From: Tardiphaga sp.
Lineage (GTDB): Bacteria; Pseudomonadota; Alphaproteobacteria; Rhizobiales; Xanthobacteraceae
Length of the DNA: 64,000 nucleotides
Reading direction: 5' to 3'
Assembly: GCA_030147505.1 (NCBI GenBank)
Contig: JASBVG010000118.1
Location: 62,001-126,000, forward strand
Part shown: positions 8,686 through 17,299 of the stretch, piece by piece
Numbering within the stretch: the first letter of the stretch is position 1
How the letters are laid out: each line of letters starts with the position of its first letter
Notes under the pieces: model-generated
What the model was told of the DNA's origin: nothing
Database searches by the model: none
The model's input: only the letters and a program-made list of their open reading frames with translations
Made by a program: the position numbers and the translations under genes

Positions 8686-9624
8686 ATGAGCAAGCCCATC
8701 TTGCCCGACTGTTCGCAGGCGTTTGAGGTCGATGAGAATGTTTCATCCGCTGCCGCGCGGCGCCCTGCGGATGCCGAGATGTCACGGGTACTCAAGACCA
8801 AGCCCGTTCGCAAGGCGTCGGACCCGTCGAACGGCATTATCACTTTCTGGAGACATGAACCACTTCACGACGTTGTCGAACCCATGCTCGATCATGTCAT
8901 CATGACGTTCCCAGCAGGATCCGTCCGATTTGAGCGTCGGAGCGGCAGGACAGGGGCAAGTGGAATGACGCGTCCAGGGACCGTGACGATCATTCCGGCC
9001 GGTTCGAGTTCGCGATGGGACATTTACCAGCCCCTGAATGTTGTTCATCTCTATCTCCCGAATGCGACGCTTGAACGTGTTGCGCGCGAAGCCGATATCG
9101 CCGCTCCCATTGACCTTCTGGAACGAACCGCTCATCCCGACCTTGTGACCTCGCGATTGCTCATAAGCGCGGCGGATGCGCTCGAAGGCAACGCTGCTTT
9201 GGACGCGCTGTTCAGACACCAGTTGACAGACCTGCTCGCCACACGCCTCCTTGCGGCGCATGCCGGCTCATCCACACCTAGCCGACCGGTCATGGGCGGG
9301 CTGTCGCCCAAGGTGTTGTGTCGCGCCATCGAGCGATTGCGTGCGGATTGCGATACTGACGTTTCGTTATCCGCACTGGCCGCGGATGCGGGACTGTCGC
9401 GTTTCCATTTTTGTCGGGCCTTCAAGGAAAGTACCGGGCTTTCGCCTCATGCGTGGCTGCGTCAGTATCGGCTCGAGCAGGCCTTGAACATGCTGCAGGA
9501 CACTGACGAATCGGTCATCGCCGTCGCATCCGCGCTGGGCTATTCCTCCCAGACGGCTTTCGCCGCTGCGTTCAAGAAACTTACCGGTGAAACACCAAGC
9601 GATTGGCGGAAGCGCAGGCGTTAG
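8686..9624 (+). CDS. AraC-family transcriptional regulator
   Basis: 312 aa. The N-terminal 190 residues form a cupin-like ligand domain of the AraC_binding type (around VTIIPAGSSSRWDIYQP). The C-terminal hundred residues hold both helix-turn-helix motifs: LSALAADAGLSRFHFCRAFK and, after the linker helix, VIAVASALGYSSQTAFAAAF with the closing TGETPSDWRKRR. It lies immediately upstream of a tandem direct-repeat operator (9627-9661) and the cluster beginning at 9971, with a matching operator in front of the hydrolase at 5623. Local activation of both is likely. The inducer is unknown, although a lipid or ketone-body-derived ligand would fit the cluster. Confidence 0.9.
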   Translation: MSKPILPDCSQAFEVDENVSSAAARRPADAEMSRVLKTKPVRKASDPSNGIITFWRHEPLHDVVEPMLDHVIMTFPAGSVRFERRSGRTGASGMTRPGTVTIIPAGSSSRWDIYQPLNVVHLYLPNATLERVAREADIAAPIDLLERTAHPDLVTSRLLISAADALEGNAALDALFRHQLTDLLATRLLAAHAGSSTPSRPVMGGLSPKVLCRAIERLRADCDTDVSLSALAADAGLSRFHFCRAFKESTGLSPHAWLRQYRLEQALNMLQDTDESVIAVASALGYSSQTAFAAAFKKLTGETPSDWRKRRR

Positions 9625-9626
9625 CA

Positions 9627-9688
9627 GCAATCACTCTGCAGGTGTGGCAATCGCTCTGGAGCGACAGGAAGTCCGATCAGCTAGACTT
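9627..9688 (+). promoter_or_regulatory. AraC-type tandem operator and promoter, six-gene cluster copy
   Basis: GCAATCACTCTGCAG (9627-9641) and GCAATCGCTCTGGAG (9647-9661) are direct repeats starting 20 bp apart, beginning two bases after the AraC stop codon. GCTAGACTT (9680-9688) follows the second repeat start by 33 nt, identical to the geometry at 5529-5590. The remaining leader to 9970 holds no other recognisable gene or element. Confidence 0.72.
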
Positions 9689-9970
9689 CACCACACTCAA
9701 GTTCGAAGCAGAGACAAACAGATGATCCAGATCAGATCGACAGGCTGGGATTCATATCCCGGCGCGGAGGAGTCACGATCGCGGTCGTTTAAGGACTGTC
9801 GTTCGCCATTGGTCGGGCAAGCGATGGCTCGAAATCGCCGATGCAAGCCGGCCTCCGTCGATCTGCATTGACATTTTTCCTTTCACGAATTCGCGCCGCA
9901 GAGGTCGCCGCCCACGTCTGCAACGGCGGTCGTGCGCGGATCTTTTGAAGTTCAAACAAGGAGCAAACAC

Positions 9971-11188
9971 ATGCGATTGGTTATTGTTGGTGCAGGTTTC
10001 GCCGCCATGTACGCCGCCCTCTCCGCCGCTCGATTGCGGGAGGTAAAAGGCGTCTCGCCAGAGGAACTCGAGATCACGCTGGTTGCACCGCAGCCAACGC
10101 TCGTCATTCGTCCACGACTTTACGAGCCGAAACCCGAAACCTTGACGGCGTCGCTGAAGGACGTGCTCAAGGCCGTCGACGTCGTTTACTTGCAAGGGAG
10201 CGCCGAAGCGATCGACACCAAGGCCCGTCTGCTGCAAATTGCAACGGACGACGGTTCGCGAAGCACGCTATCTTACGATCGCCTGGTCGTGAGCACAGGC
10301 AGCCGGCTGTTCCGTCCGAACATTCCCGGTCTCGCCAAACACGGCTTCAGCGTTGATCAACTCGATGACGCGATCGCTCTCGACAAGCATCTGCACGGGC
10401 TGACAAAGCGGCCAGCGACGAACGGCCGGAACACGGTGGTTGTTGTCGGGGGTGGATTCACCGGCATCGAGGCTGCGACCGAAATGCCCGCACGGTTGCG
10501 CAAGATCTTTGGCGATGATGCCAAGACACGTGTCATCATCGTCGAACGCAATCCCGAGATCGCACCCGACATGGGAGAAGGTCCTCGCCCTGTCATCGAC
10601 GAAGCACTCCACAAGGTCGGCGTCGAGACACGGATTGGCGCTGGCGTCGAATCAATCGACGAATCGAACGTTACACTGTCAAGCGGCGAGCGCATTGAAA
10701 CCGAGACGGTTGTCTGGGCGGCGGGCATTCGCGCTGCGCCGTTTACCACGAAGATTCCGGCCGAGCGCGACAGTTTCGGACGGCTGCTGGTTGATCGCGA
10801 TCTACGTGTGCCGAAAGTCACCGGCGTATTCGCAGCCGGCGATGCCGCGCGAGCCGCCTGCGATGATGACGGCAATTACGCGCTCATGTCGTGCCAGCAC
10901 GCTACGCGAATGGGCGCCTTCGCGGGTAACAATGCTGCCGCCGAGCTGCTGGGCATGTCAACCAAACCCTATCACCAGAAGGGTTATGTCACCTGCCTCG
11001 ATCTTGGCGAAGCCGGAGCGCTGTTCACGGTCGGCTGGGAACGCAAGGTGGCGATGGTCGGCGATGTCGCCAAAAAGACCAAGCAGGAGATCAACACCGT
11101 CTGGATCTATCCGCCGCAAGCAGAGCGTGCCGCCGCGCTGGCGTCTGCTGATCCGGAACGTGTGACTGATGTGTCCGGTTTTCTCTAA
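9971..11188 (+). CDS. NAD(P)/FAD-dependent oxidoreductase (NDH-2-like)
   Basis: 405 aa. The ATG at 9971 is chosen over an upstream in-frame start at 9932 because it directly precedes the FAD-binding strand and follows an AAGGAG site. There are two Rossmann folds: an N-terminal one with GAGFAA (residues 7-12, Ala in place of the third Gly) for FAD, and a second VVVGGGFTGIEAA (about 157-168) for the nicotinamide cofactor. The conserved GVFAAGDAA segment closes the FAD site. It resembles type II NADH dehydrogenases and related disulfide-reductase-fold enzymes. It is the first gene of the co-directional cluster reaching 16964. Its electron acceptor is unknown; quinone is the obvious candidate. 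Confidence 0.85.
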   Translation: MRLVIVGAGFAAMYAALSAARLREVKGVSPEELEITLVAPQPTLVIRPRLYEPKPETLTASLKDVLKAVDVVYLQGSAEAIDTKARLLQIATDDGSRSTLSYDRLVVSTGSRLFRPNIPGLAKHGFSVDQLDDAIALDKHLHGLTKRPATNGRNTVVVVGGGFTGIEAATEMPARLRKIFGDDAKTRVIIVERNPEIAPDMGEGPRPVIDEALHKVGVETRIGAGVESIDESNVTLSSGERIETETVVWAAGIRAAPFTTKIPAERDSFGRLLVDRDLRVPKVTGVFAAGDAARAACDDDGNYALMSCQHATRMGAFAGNNAAAELLGMSTKPYHQKGYVTCLDLGEAGALFTVGWERKVAMVGDVAKKTKQEINTVWIYPPQAERAAALASADPERVTDVSGFL

Positions 11189-11267
11189 GCACATCCGAAG
11201 TGTGGCTGCGCTCGGTAAAAAGCGCGGCCCACTTGCTCACCTCAGTTCAATCCGGAGTTCGACGACT

Positions 11268-12068
11268 ATGAAACATGAGTTCGTACGCACGAACGCGTTC
11301 GCCATGCCGCTGACGAATCCTGCCTTTCCATCCGGGCCGTACCGGTTCGTCAATCGCGAGTACTTTATCATCCAGTACCGGACCGATCCCGAGGCGCTGC
11401 GCCGCATCGTGCCTGAGCCGCTTGAGCTCACCCAGCCCGTGGTGAATTACGAATTCATCCGCATGCCCGACTCAACCGGTTTTGGCGATTACACCGAAAG
11501 CGGCCAGGTTATCCCTGTGAGCTATCAAGGAGAGGCCGGCAGTTTTGTCCACCAGATGTATCTCAATGATCATCCGCCGATCGCTGGTGGGCGTGAATTG
11601 TGGGGCTTTCCGAAAAAGCTCGCGCAGCCGAAACTGGCAGTCGAGATCGACACGCTGGTCGGCACCCTGAACTACGGGTCGGTCCGCATCGCAACAGGCA
11701 CTATGGGCTACAAGCATCGCGCCCTCGACGTGGCCGTCGAAACAAGAAAGCTCGCCGCGCCGAACTTTCTGCTCAAAATCATCCCGCATGTCGACGGAAC
11801 GGCGCGTATCTGTGAGCTGGTGCGCTTCCATCTTGAAGATATCACCGTGAAGGGCGCATGGACCGGGCCGGCCGCACTCGACCTCTACTCGCATGCGCTT
11901 GCTCCCGTCGCCGAGCTTCCGGTGTTGCAGGTGCTGTCGGCCAAACATGTCATTGCTGATCTGACACTCGGACTCGGCAGCGTCGTCCATGATTATCTGC
12001 ACTCGCCGGCAATCGCACGATGGCGCGGGGCCGACGCTGGAGACCTCGTCGAAGCCAGCGCCGGCTGA
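11268..12068 (+). CDS. Acetoacetate decarboxylase
   Basis: 266 aa, close to the family length. It converts acetoacetate to acetone and CO2 through a Schiff base on lysine; the neighbouring Lys in GFPKKLAQPKL (Lys116/Lys117) matches the catalytic pair of the clostridial enzyme, and the Glu in GRELWGFP lies in the expected position. The ATG at 11268 follows CCGGAG and starts near the family N-terminus; the longer reading from 11169 would overlap the upstream gene. A 3-hydroxybutyrate dehydrogenase two genes downstream could supply acetoacetate. Other members of this fold act as aldolases or dehydratases, but the intact lysine pair supports decarboxylation. Confidence 0.85.
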   Translation: MKHEFVRTNAFAMPLTNPAFPSGPYRFVNREYFIIQYRTDPEALRRIVPEPLELTQPVVNYEFIRMPDSTGFGDYTESGQVIPVSYQGEAGSFVHQMYLNDHPPIAGGRELWGFPKKLAQPKLAVEIDTLVGTLNYGSVRIATGTMGYKHRALDVAVETRKLAAPNFLLKIIPHVDGTARICELVRFHLEDITVKGAWTGPAALDLYSHALAPVAELPVLQVLSAKHVIADLTLGLGSVVHDYLHSPAIARWRGADAGDLVEASAG

Positions 12069-12099
12069 TTGAACCATTCGTGATGCAGGAGTTCCTACA

Positions 12100-13269
12100 A
12101 TGCTGAACGTAATGCGCGACCAGAGCAATTCGGTACAAACCAAGTCCTTGCCATACGATGTCGTCGCCCTGGTGCTCCAGGGTGGCGGTGCGCTCGGCGC
12201 CTATCAGGCCGGAGTCTACGAAGGCCTCCACGAAGCGGGCATTCGGCCGAACTGGCTTGCCGGCATTTCGATCGGCGCCCTCAACGCCGCGATCATCGCC
12301 GGTTCGCCCGAAAACGAACGGGTGGAGCGGCTACGCGAGTTCTGGGAGACGATCTGTGCATACTCGATCGAATGGACCGCTGGCGAACGGCTCGCCAATG
12401 AGTTGCCCTTTGCCTTCGATATCAAATCAATCCGCAACATGCTGGCCGCGACGCGGGCGCTGGTCCATGGCCAGCCCGGCTTCTTCAAGCCACGCTTTCC
12501 GCCGCCAGTCTGGTCGCCGTTCTCCGGCGATGCCGCGACAAGTTTCTACGACACCGCACCTTTGCATCAGACGCTGGAGCGGCTCGTCGATTTCGACCGG
12601 CTTAACTCGGGCGAGATCCGCGTCAGCGTCGGCGCAGTCAATGTCCGCACCGGCAACCTGACTTATTTCGACACCGCTGAATGCAGGATGGGACCGAAGC
12701 ATTTCATGGCGTCAGGGGCGCTCCCGCCAGGGTTCCCTGCCGTTGAGATCGAGGGCGAGCACTATTGGGATGGCGGCGTAGTCTCTAACACGCCTCTGTC
12801 GCGCGTGCTCTCCGGAACACCAAGCGACACGCTGACATTCCAGGTTGATCTTTGGTCGGCAAAAGGCCGCGTTCCCTACGACATGATGGAAGTGTCGAGC
12901 CGGCAGAAGGACATTCAGTACTCAAGCCGCACGCGCACCGTGACCGATCAGGTGCTGCAGATGCAGAAGATGCGTCAGGCTCTGCAACGGGCGCTCGACA
13001 AGCTGCCGGAAAGCGCAAGGCAGGATCCGGAAATCCAGGCCATCGCCGAGATGGCCCAACATCGCTCTCACAACATCGTCCACTTGATTTATCAGACAAA
13101 GCCCCATGAGGGGCATTCGAGAGATTACGAATTCGGATTGAGCGCGATGCGTGCGCATTGGCAGAGCGGTTTGGACGACATCCGCCGCACATTGGCCGAC
13201 CGCCGGACTCTCGACCCACCGCCGCCCGGGCTCGGCATCGTTACCCATGACATTCATCGCCGCGGTTGA
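12100..13269 (+). CDS. Patatin-like phospholipase with DUF3734-type C-terminus
   Basis: 389 aa. The patatin catalytic dyad is present: oxyanion motif QGGGALGAYQ (residues about 27-36), nucleophile elbow GISIG (Ser57), and DGG in YWDGGVVSN near residue 224. The last 110 residues (TRTVTDQVLQMQKMRQAL onward) form the helical extension known as DUF3734. Such proteins are predicted acyl hydrolases of lipids. Placed between acetoacetate decarboxylase and 3-hydroxybutyrate dehydrogenase, it could release hydroxyacyl or fatty-acyl units that feed these enzymes, but that link is inference. No signal peptide is seen. Confidence 0.88.
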   Translation: MLNVMRDQSNSVQTKSLPYDVVALVLQGGGALGAYQAGVYEGLHEAGIRPNWLAGISIGALNAAIIAGSPENERVERLREFWETICAYSIEWTAGERLANELPFAFDIKSIRNMLAATRALVHGQPGFFKPRFPPPVWSPFSGDAATSFYDTAPLHQTLERLVDFDRLNSGEIRVSVGAVNVRTGNLTYFDTAECRMGPKHFMASGALPPGFPAVEIEGEHYWDGGVVSNTPLSRVLSGTPSDTLTFQVDLWSAKGRVPYDMMEVSSRQKDIQYSSRTRTVTDQVLQMQKMRQALQRALDKLPESARQDPEIQAIAEMAQHRSHNIVHLIYQTKPHEGHSRDYEFGLSAMRAHWQSGLDDIRRTLADRRTLDPPPPGLGIVTHDIHRRG

Positions 13270-13305
13270 GACCCGGCAAGTTCACTTCTCAAGAAAGGAT
13301 CACCC

Positions 13306-14088
13306 ATGTTGAACGACAAGGTGGCGATCGTCACGGGATCGACCAGCGGCATCGGACTGGGAATTGCCAAGGAGCTTGCCAGGCTCGGCGCCGACATCAT
13401 GCTGAACGGTTTCGGCGATGCTGGCGAGATCGAAACGATCCGCAAGGACATGGAGCGGGAATACAGCGTGCGTGTCGGCTATGACGGCGCCGATATGTCG
13501 AAGGGAGATGCCGTGCGCGGGTTGATCGAAACAACCATCGAAAAGTTCGGGCGCCTCGACATCCTCGTCAACAACGCCGGCATCCAGTTCACGGCGCCTA
13601 TCGAAGAATTTCCCCCCGCCAAGTGGCATGCGATCCTTGACATCAATTTGTCGGCGGCGTTCCACGGCATTGCTGCGGCCTTGCCGCAGATGAAAGAGCA
13701 ACGCTGGGGGCGCATTGTCAACATCGCTTCCGCGCACGGCCTCGTCGCCTCGACGCACAAGGCCGCCTATGTCGCGGCCAAGCACGGTCTTGTCGGCCTG
13801 ACCAAGGTAGTTGGCCTCGAGACAGCGGGCAGCGGCGTGACCTGCAACGCGGTCTGCCCCGGCTGGGTGCGGACTCCGCTCGTGGAAAAGCAGATCAGTG
13901 ATATCGCCGCGCAACGCGGTATCAGCCAGCAGCAAGCGACCGCAGAGCTTCTTGCCGAGAAGCAGCCGTCTCTCAATTTCGCTTCTCCAGCGCAGCTTGG
14001 CGGGACCGTCGCCTTCCTGTGCTCCGCTGCAGCAGATCAGATCACAGGAACCGCAATTTCCGTCGATGGCGGCTGGACCGCGCAGTAA
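13306..14088 (+). CDS. bdhA: 3-hydroxybutyrate dehydrogenase (SDR)
   Basis: 260 aa classical short-chain dehydrogenase. TGSTSGIG (10-17) binds NAD, NNAGIQ follows, and the catalytic Ser-Tyr-Lys lies in NIASAHGLVAS and AAYVAAKHG (Tyr near 155, Lys near 159). The residues around HGLVASTHKAAYVAAKHG and the C-terminal helical region (QQQATAELLAEKQPS) are typical of D-3-hydroxybutyrate dehydrogenases, which interconvert 3-hydroxybutyrate and acetoacetate in the poly-hydroxybutyrate/ketone-body pathway. The start is well placed after AAGAAAGGA. Its product is the substrate of the decarboxylase encoded two genes upstream, which strengthens both calls. Confidence 0.88.
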   Translation: MLNDKVAIVTGSTSGIGLGIAKELARLGADIMLNGFGDAGEIETIRKDMEREYSVRVGYDGADMSKGDAVRGLIETTIEKFGRLDILVNNAGIQFTAPIEEFPPAKWHAILDINLSAAFHGIAAALPQMKEQRWGRIVNIASAHGLVASTHKAAYVAAKHGLVGLTKVVGLETAGSGVTCNAVCPGWVRTPLVEKQISDIAAQRGISQQQATAELLAEKQPSLNFASPAQLGGTVAFLCSAAADQITGTAISVDGGWTAQ

Positions 14089-14157
14089 TCGCGAACGAAT
14101 GGGCACGGATAATTTCATTTGCGCCGTCGAACACCCGCAAGACCGGAAGGGAACGAT

Positions 14158-15378
14158 ATGGATGCCATAACCCCGACCTCCGAAACTGCTGCGATCGAGC
14201 GCTCCGAAGCTGCCGCCCGCGCTGCTGCTGCTCCGGCCGTCGCGCACCGCCCCACCGATCCAGCGCCACCGCAAGCAAAAGCTGACCCTGGTGGGCCAAG
14301 CAAGCCAAGTCCAGCCGCGCCTCCACCGCAAAGCCCGCGGCGTCTGATCATCTCATTGGTCGCCGTTGGCGCGGCGGTTGTGCTGGTCCTGGTAACGTCA
14401 TCCCGCTGGAATGCTTGGGTGGGATCGGCAGCAATCCAGACGACCGACAATGCGACTGTGCATGCAGAGATGACGCGGTTGAGCGCCCGCGTGAGCGGCA
14501 ATATCAGGCGGGTTGCCGTGCATGATTTCCAACACGTCAAAGCCGGCGAGCTGCTGATGGAGATCGAACCGGCTGATTATGATGCGGTTGTGGCTCAGGC
14601 TGAGGCAAATGTCGCTGCAGCTCGATCCAACCTCGATAATCAGGAAAACAAGAAAGCCAATCAGCGTGCCGTTATCGCTCAGGCGGAGGCGCAACGCCGA
14701 TCCGCCGTCGCGCGCCAGCTGGAAACGCGGCAAGAACTGGAGCGGCAGGAAAACCTTCTTCGCGGTGGGATCGCCGGTACGCGTCAGCGGCTCGAGCAGG
14801 CGACTGCCGCGCATGATGCGGCGAGCGCCGCACTTCTGGCGACGGAAGCAACGATCGCGGCACAGCGCAGCCAGCTCGACATTCTGAACGGTGACGAGAG
14901 CCTGCTGCACGCGAGGCTTGACGTCGGCCAGGCAGATCTCACGACAGCCCGGCTGCGTCAGGGGTATACACGCATCGTGGCGCCCTTCGACGGAGTTGTC
15001 GGCCAGCGCATGGTTCAGGAAGGAACCTACGTCAATATCGGCACCAATCTGATTGCCGTCGTGCCGCTACCCGAAGTCTACGTGGTCGCAAACTACAAGG
15101 AAACGCAACTGACCCATGTGGCGCCGGGTCAACAGGTCAAGGTCACGGTCGACACCTTTCCCGACGCGGTCCTTCGTGGCCGTGTGAAACGCATCTCGCC
15201 GGCGAGCGGATCGACTTTTGCCTTGCTGCCACCAGACAATGCAACGGGAAACTTCACCAAGGTGGTGCAGCGTATCCCGGTACGCATCGAATTTGATCCC
15301 GGCCAGCCGCTGGTCGACCGGCTACGGCCGGGTATGTCTGTGGTCACACACATCCATGTTACCAGGGATGCGTCATGA
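14158..15378 (+). CDS. EmrA/HlyD-family membrane fusion protein (second pump)
   Basis: 406 aa. The ATG at 14158 is preceded by GGAAGGGA; an in-frame start at 14119 is less likely. A Pro/Ala-rich cytoplasmic tail (about 60 residues) leads to a single membrane anchor (LIISLVAVGAAVVLVLVTSS). The lipoyl halves (LSARVSGNIRRVAVHD and IVAPFDGVVGQRMVQEG) flank a long coiled coil, followed by the beta-barrel domain. The last four bases overlap the start of the MFS partner. As part of the 9971-16964 cluster it may export a product, or a toxic intermediate, of the cluster enzymes. It is only distantly similar to the adaptor at 47-1216. Confidence 0.87.
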   Translation: MDAITPTSETAAIERSEAAARAAAAPAVAHRPTDPAPPQAKADPGGPSKPSPAAPPPQSPRRLIISLVAVGAAVVLVLVTSSRWNAWVGSAAIQTTDNATVHAEMTRLSARVSGNIRRVAVHDFQHVKAGELLMEIEPADYDAVVAQAEANVAAARSNLDNQENKKANQRAVIAQAEAQRRSAVARQLETRQELERQENLLRGGIAGTRQRLEQATAAHDAASAALLATEATIAAQRSQLDILNGDESLLHARLDVGQADLTTARLRQGYTRIVAPFDGVVGQRMVQEGTYVNIGTNLIAVVPLPEVYVVANYKETQLTHVAPGQQVKVTVDTFPDAVLRGRVKRISPASGSTFALLPPDNATGNFTKVVQRIPVRIEFDPGQPLVDRLRPGMSVVTHIHVTRDAS

Positions 15379-16964
15379 CGGTCGTAACCACCAGCGGCGG
15401 TCCGCCTCCTGCCGGCAACGCCTCGCACCATCCGCGGCTTGCCGTCGCCGCCGTACTGCTCGGCGCCTTCATCGCGAGCTTCGATGTACGGTTGTTTGCA
15501 CTTGGCCTGCCAGACCTGAGAGGCCAACTCGGCCTGAGCTTCGACGAGGGGGCATGGCTGGCAACCGCTACCACCGCGCCGCAGATCCTCATCGCCCCAG
15601 CCATCGCCTGGCTTGCAGCGGTCTTTGGTCTGCGCCGCGTGCTTGTCTGGCCGAGCATGCTTTATGTCGCCACAACGTTGATCATTCCCTTCGTCCGCAG
15701 CTACGAGCTGCTGCTGGTACTGCACTTCGTTCGCGGCCTCCTGCTCGGCGTCTTCGTTCCCGCCACCATCATGGTCGTCCTGCATAATCTACCCAAGCAT
15801 TGGTGGATCGTCGGACTGGCAGCCTATTCCTTTCGGCTGTCCTTCACTGGTAATGCTGGCGTGTCGCTGGTGGGATACTATGTGGACCAAGTTGGCTGGC
15901 AATGGCTCTATTGGCAGGACGCCGTTGTCGCCGTGTTGATGGCGCTGCTGACCTGGCTGGGCACGCCTCGCGAAGGCGTGAATCGTACGATGCTGGAGAA
16001 GGCTGACTGGAGCGGCATGTTGCTGCTCGGGGCCGGCCTCGCTTTGATCTACGCAGGCTGCGATCAAGGCAACAGGCTGGACTGGTTCGAATCGGGCCCT
16101 GTGACGGGGTTGATCGTCGCTGGTACGCTGCTCGTTATCGCTTTTCTCGTCAACGAAGTGATCGTTTCGGAGCCATGGGCGAGTCCCACCGTGTTGATGT
16201 CGCGAAACATCGCGCTGGTGCTGTTGACCATGATGACCTACATGGTCACGAGCTTATCCAACACCATGCTGGTTCCGAACTTCCTGACCGGCATCGCTGG
16301 TCTTCGACCCGAACAGATCGGCGGCATGTTTCTCTTCTATACGGCGTTGCCGCTGTGTATCACAGTGGTTGTCGCCGTCTGGTTGCTTCGCCGGATCGAT
16401 GCCCGGATCGTCGCCTTGCTTGGTCTGACGAGCTTCGCGATCGCAGCCTGGATGGGCACCCGCATCACGCACGAGTGGGCGCCGGATAATTTCATTCCGA
16501 TGGCGCTGGTGCAGGCTGTCGGCCAGGGTCTCACCTTTACGGCACTCCTGATTTTCGTGGTGTCGAACCTGAACCCGGCGCGGGCCATCGCTTTCGTTGC
16601 CTATATCCAGGTGTTGCGCCTGAATGTGATTGAAGTTGCGACCACAGCGATGACCACGTGGCTTCGCGTCCGACAGCAGGTGCATTCGAATCTCACCGGC
16701 CTGTATGTCTCCGCCGGAGACAGCGACGTGGCTCAAGCTCTCGGGCGCCTGACTGGCCGGTTTGCCGAGCAAAGCGCCGCAGCGGAGACGGCTGTGACAC
16801 GCGCCACGGCAACGTTGGCTTCGATCGTGCGGCGAGAAGCCAACGTCCTGTCTATCATCGACGGCTTTCAGGTCGCCTTCTGGGCTGCAATCGTCGGCCT
16901 CTTGCTGATCAGTCTGATGCGGGCGGCGCCACCGGGGCCGCTCACGCCGGTCGGAGCAAAATAA
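15375..16964 (+). CDS. DHA2-family MFS transporter (second pump)
   Basis: 529 aa, about 14 predicted helices. It begins with an ATGA overlap on the adaptor stop. The first helix reads LLGAFIASFDVRLFALGLPD: the acidic residue is kept, but the usual TTIVNVALP signature is altered to VRLFALGLP. The motif-C-like region FTGNAGVSLVGYYVDQVGWQ also departs from the usual GPxxGG. These changes suggest a divergent DHA2 branch, perhaps with a different cargo from drug exporters. It is the last gene of the cluster; no clear terminator follows before 17299. Confidence 0.85.
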   Translation: MTVVTTSGGPPPAGNASHHPRLAVAAVLLGAFIASFDVRLFALGLPDLRGQLGLSFDEGAWLATATTAPQILIAPAIAWLAAVFGLRRVLVWPSMLYVATTLIIPFVRSYELLLVLHFVRGLLLGVFVPATIMVVLHNLPKHWWIVGLAAYSFRLSFTGNAGVSLVGYYVDQVGWQWLYWQDAVVAVLMALLTWLGTPREGVNRTMLEKADWSGMLLLGAGLALIYAGCDQGNRLDWFESGPVTGLIVAGTLLVIAFLVNEVIVSEPWASPTVLMSRNIALVLLTMMTYMVTSLSNTMLVPNFLTGIAGLRPEQIGGMFLFYTALPLCITVVVAVWLLRRIDARIVALLGLTSFAIAAWMGTRITHEWAPDNFIPMALVQAVGQGLTFTALLIFVVSNLNPARAIAFVAYIQVLRLNVIEVATTAMTTWLRVRQQVHSNLTGLYVSAGDSDVAQALGRLTGRFAEQSAAAETAVTRATATLASIVRREANVLSIIDGFQVAFWAAIVGLLLISLMRAAPPGPLTPVGAK

Positions 16965-17299
16965 CCAAGTCTTTTCTCTTTTGACTAGGCCGATGAAACC
17001 AATATTTGCGGAGCGGCAGATGTCCCGATGGCGAGACTGCCAACGCATCAAGGGGATGTTCTAGGGCGCAAAGAGGGCATCCGCAGTTCTTGGGAAAGAT
17101 CTTGGCCATTGATCATACGGAGCAGAACTAGGATGAGGTCCCGAGTTTTTCATATGTTCCCAAGGTGCTGGGCTTAGGGGAGCTTCCAGCCCTCATCTCG
17201 CCCGAAGTTTTACGGAAGAAGTTCGATTACCTATAGAGATCGTGCTCAAGTCTACCCTTGCTGCCACGAGACCCAAGCCCCGGAAGGCGTTTTTATTCT
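16965..17299. other. Intergenic stretch without recognisable gene
   Basis: 335 bases between the second efflux gene and the cyclodeaminase-like gene. Base composition is lower in G+C than the flanks, and no reading frame has protein-like composition. An AAGTCTTTTCTCTTTTGACT segment close after 16964 forms only a 4-bp stem. GGAAGG at 17282-17287 serves as ribosome site for the next gene. I see no operator repeats. Confidence 0.4.
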
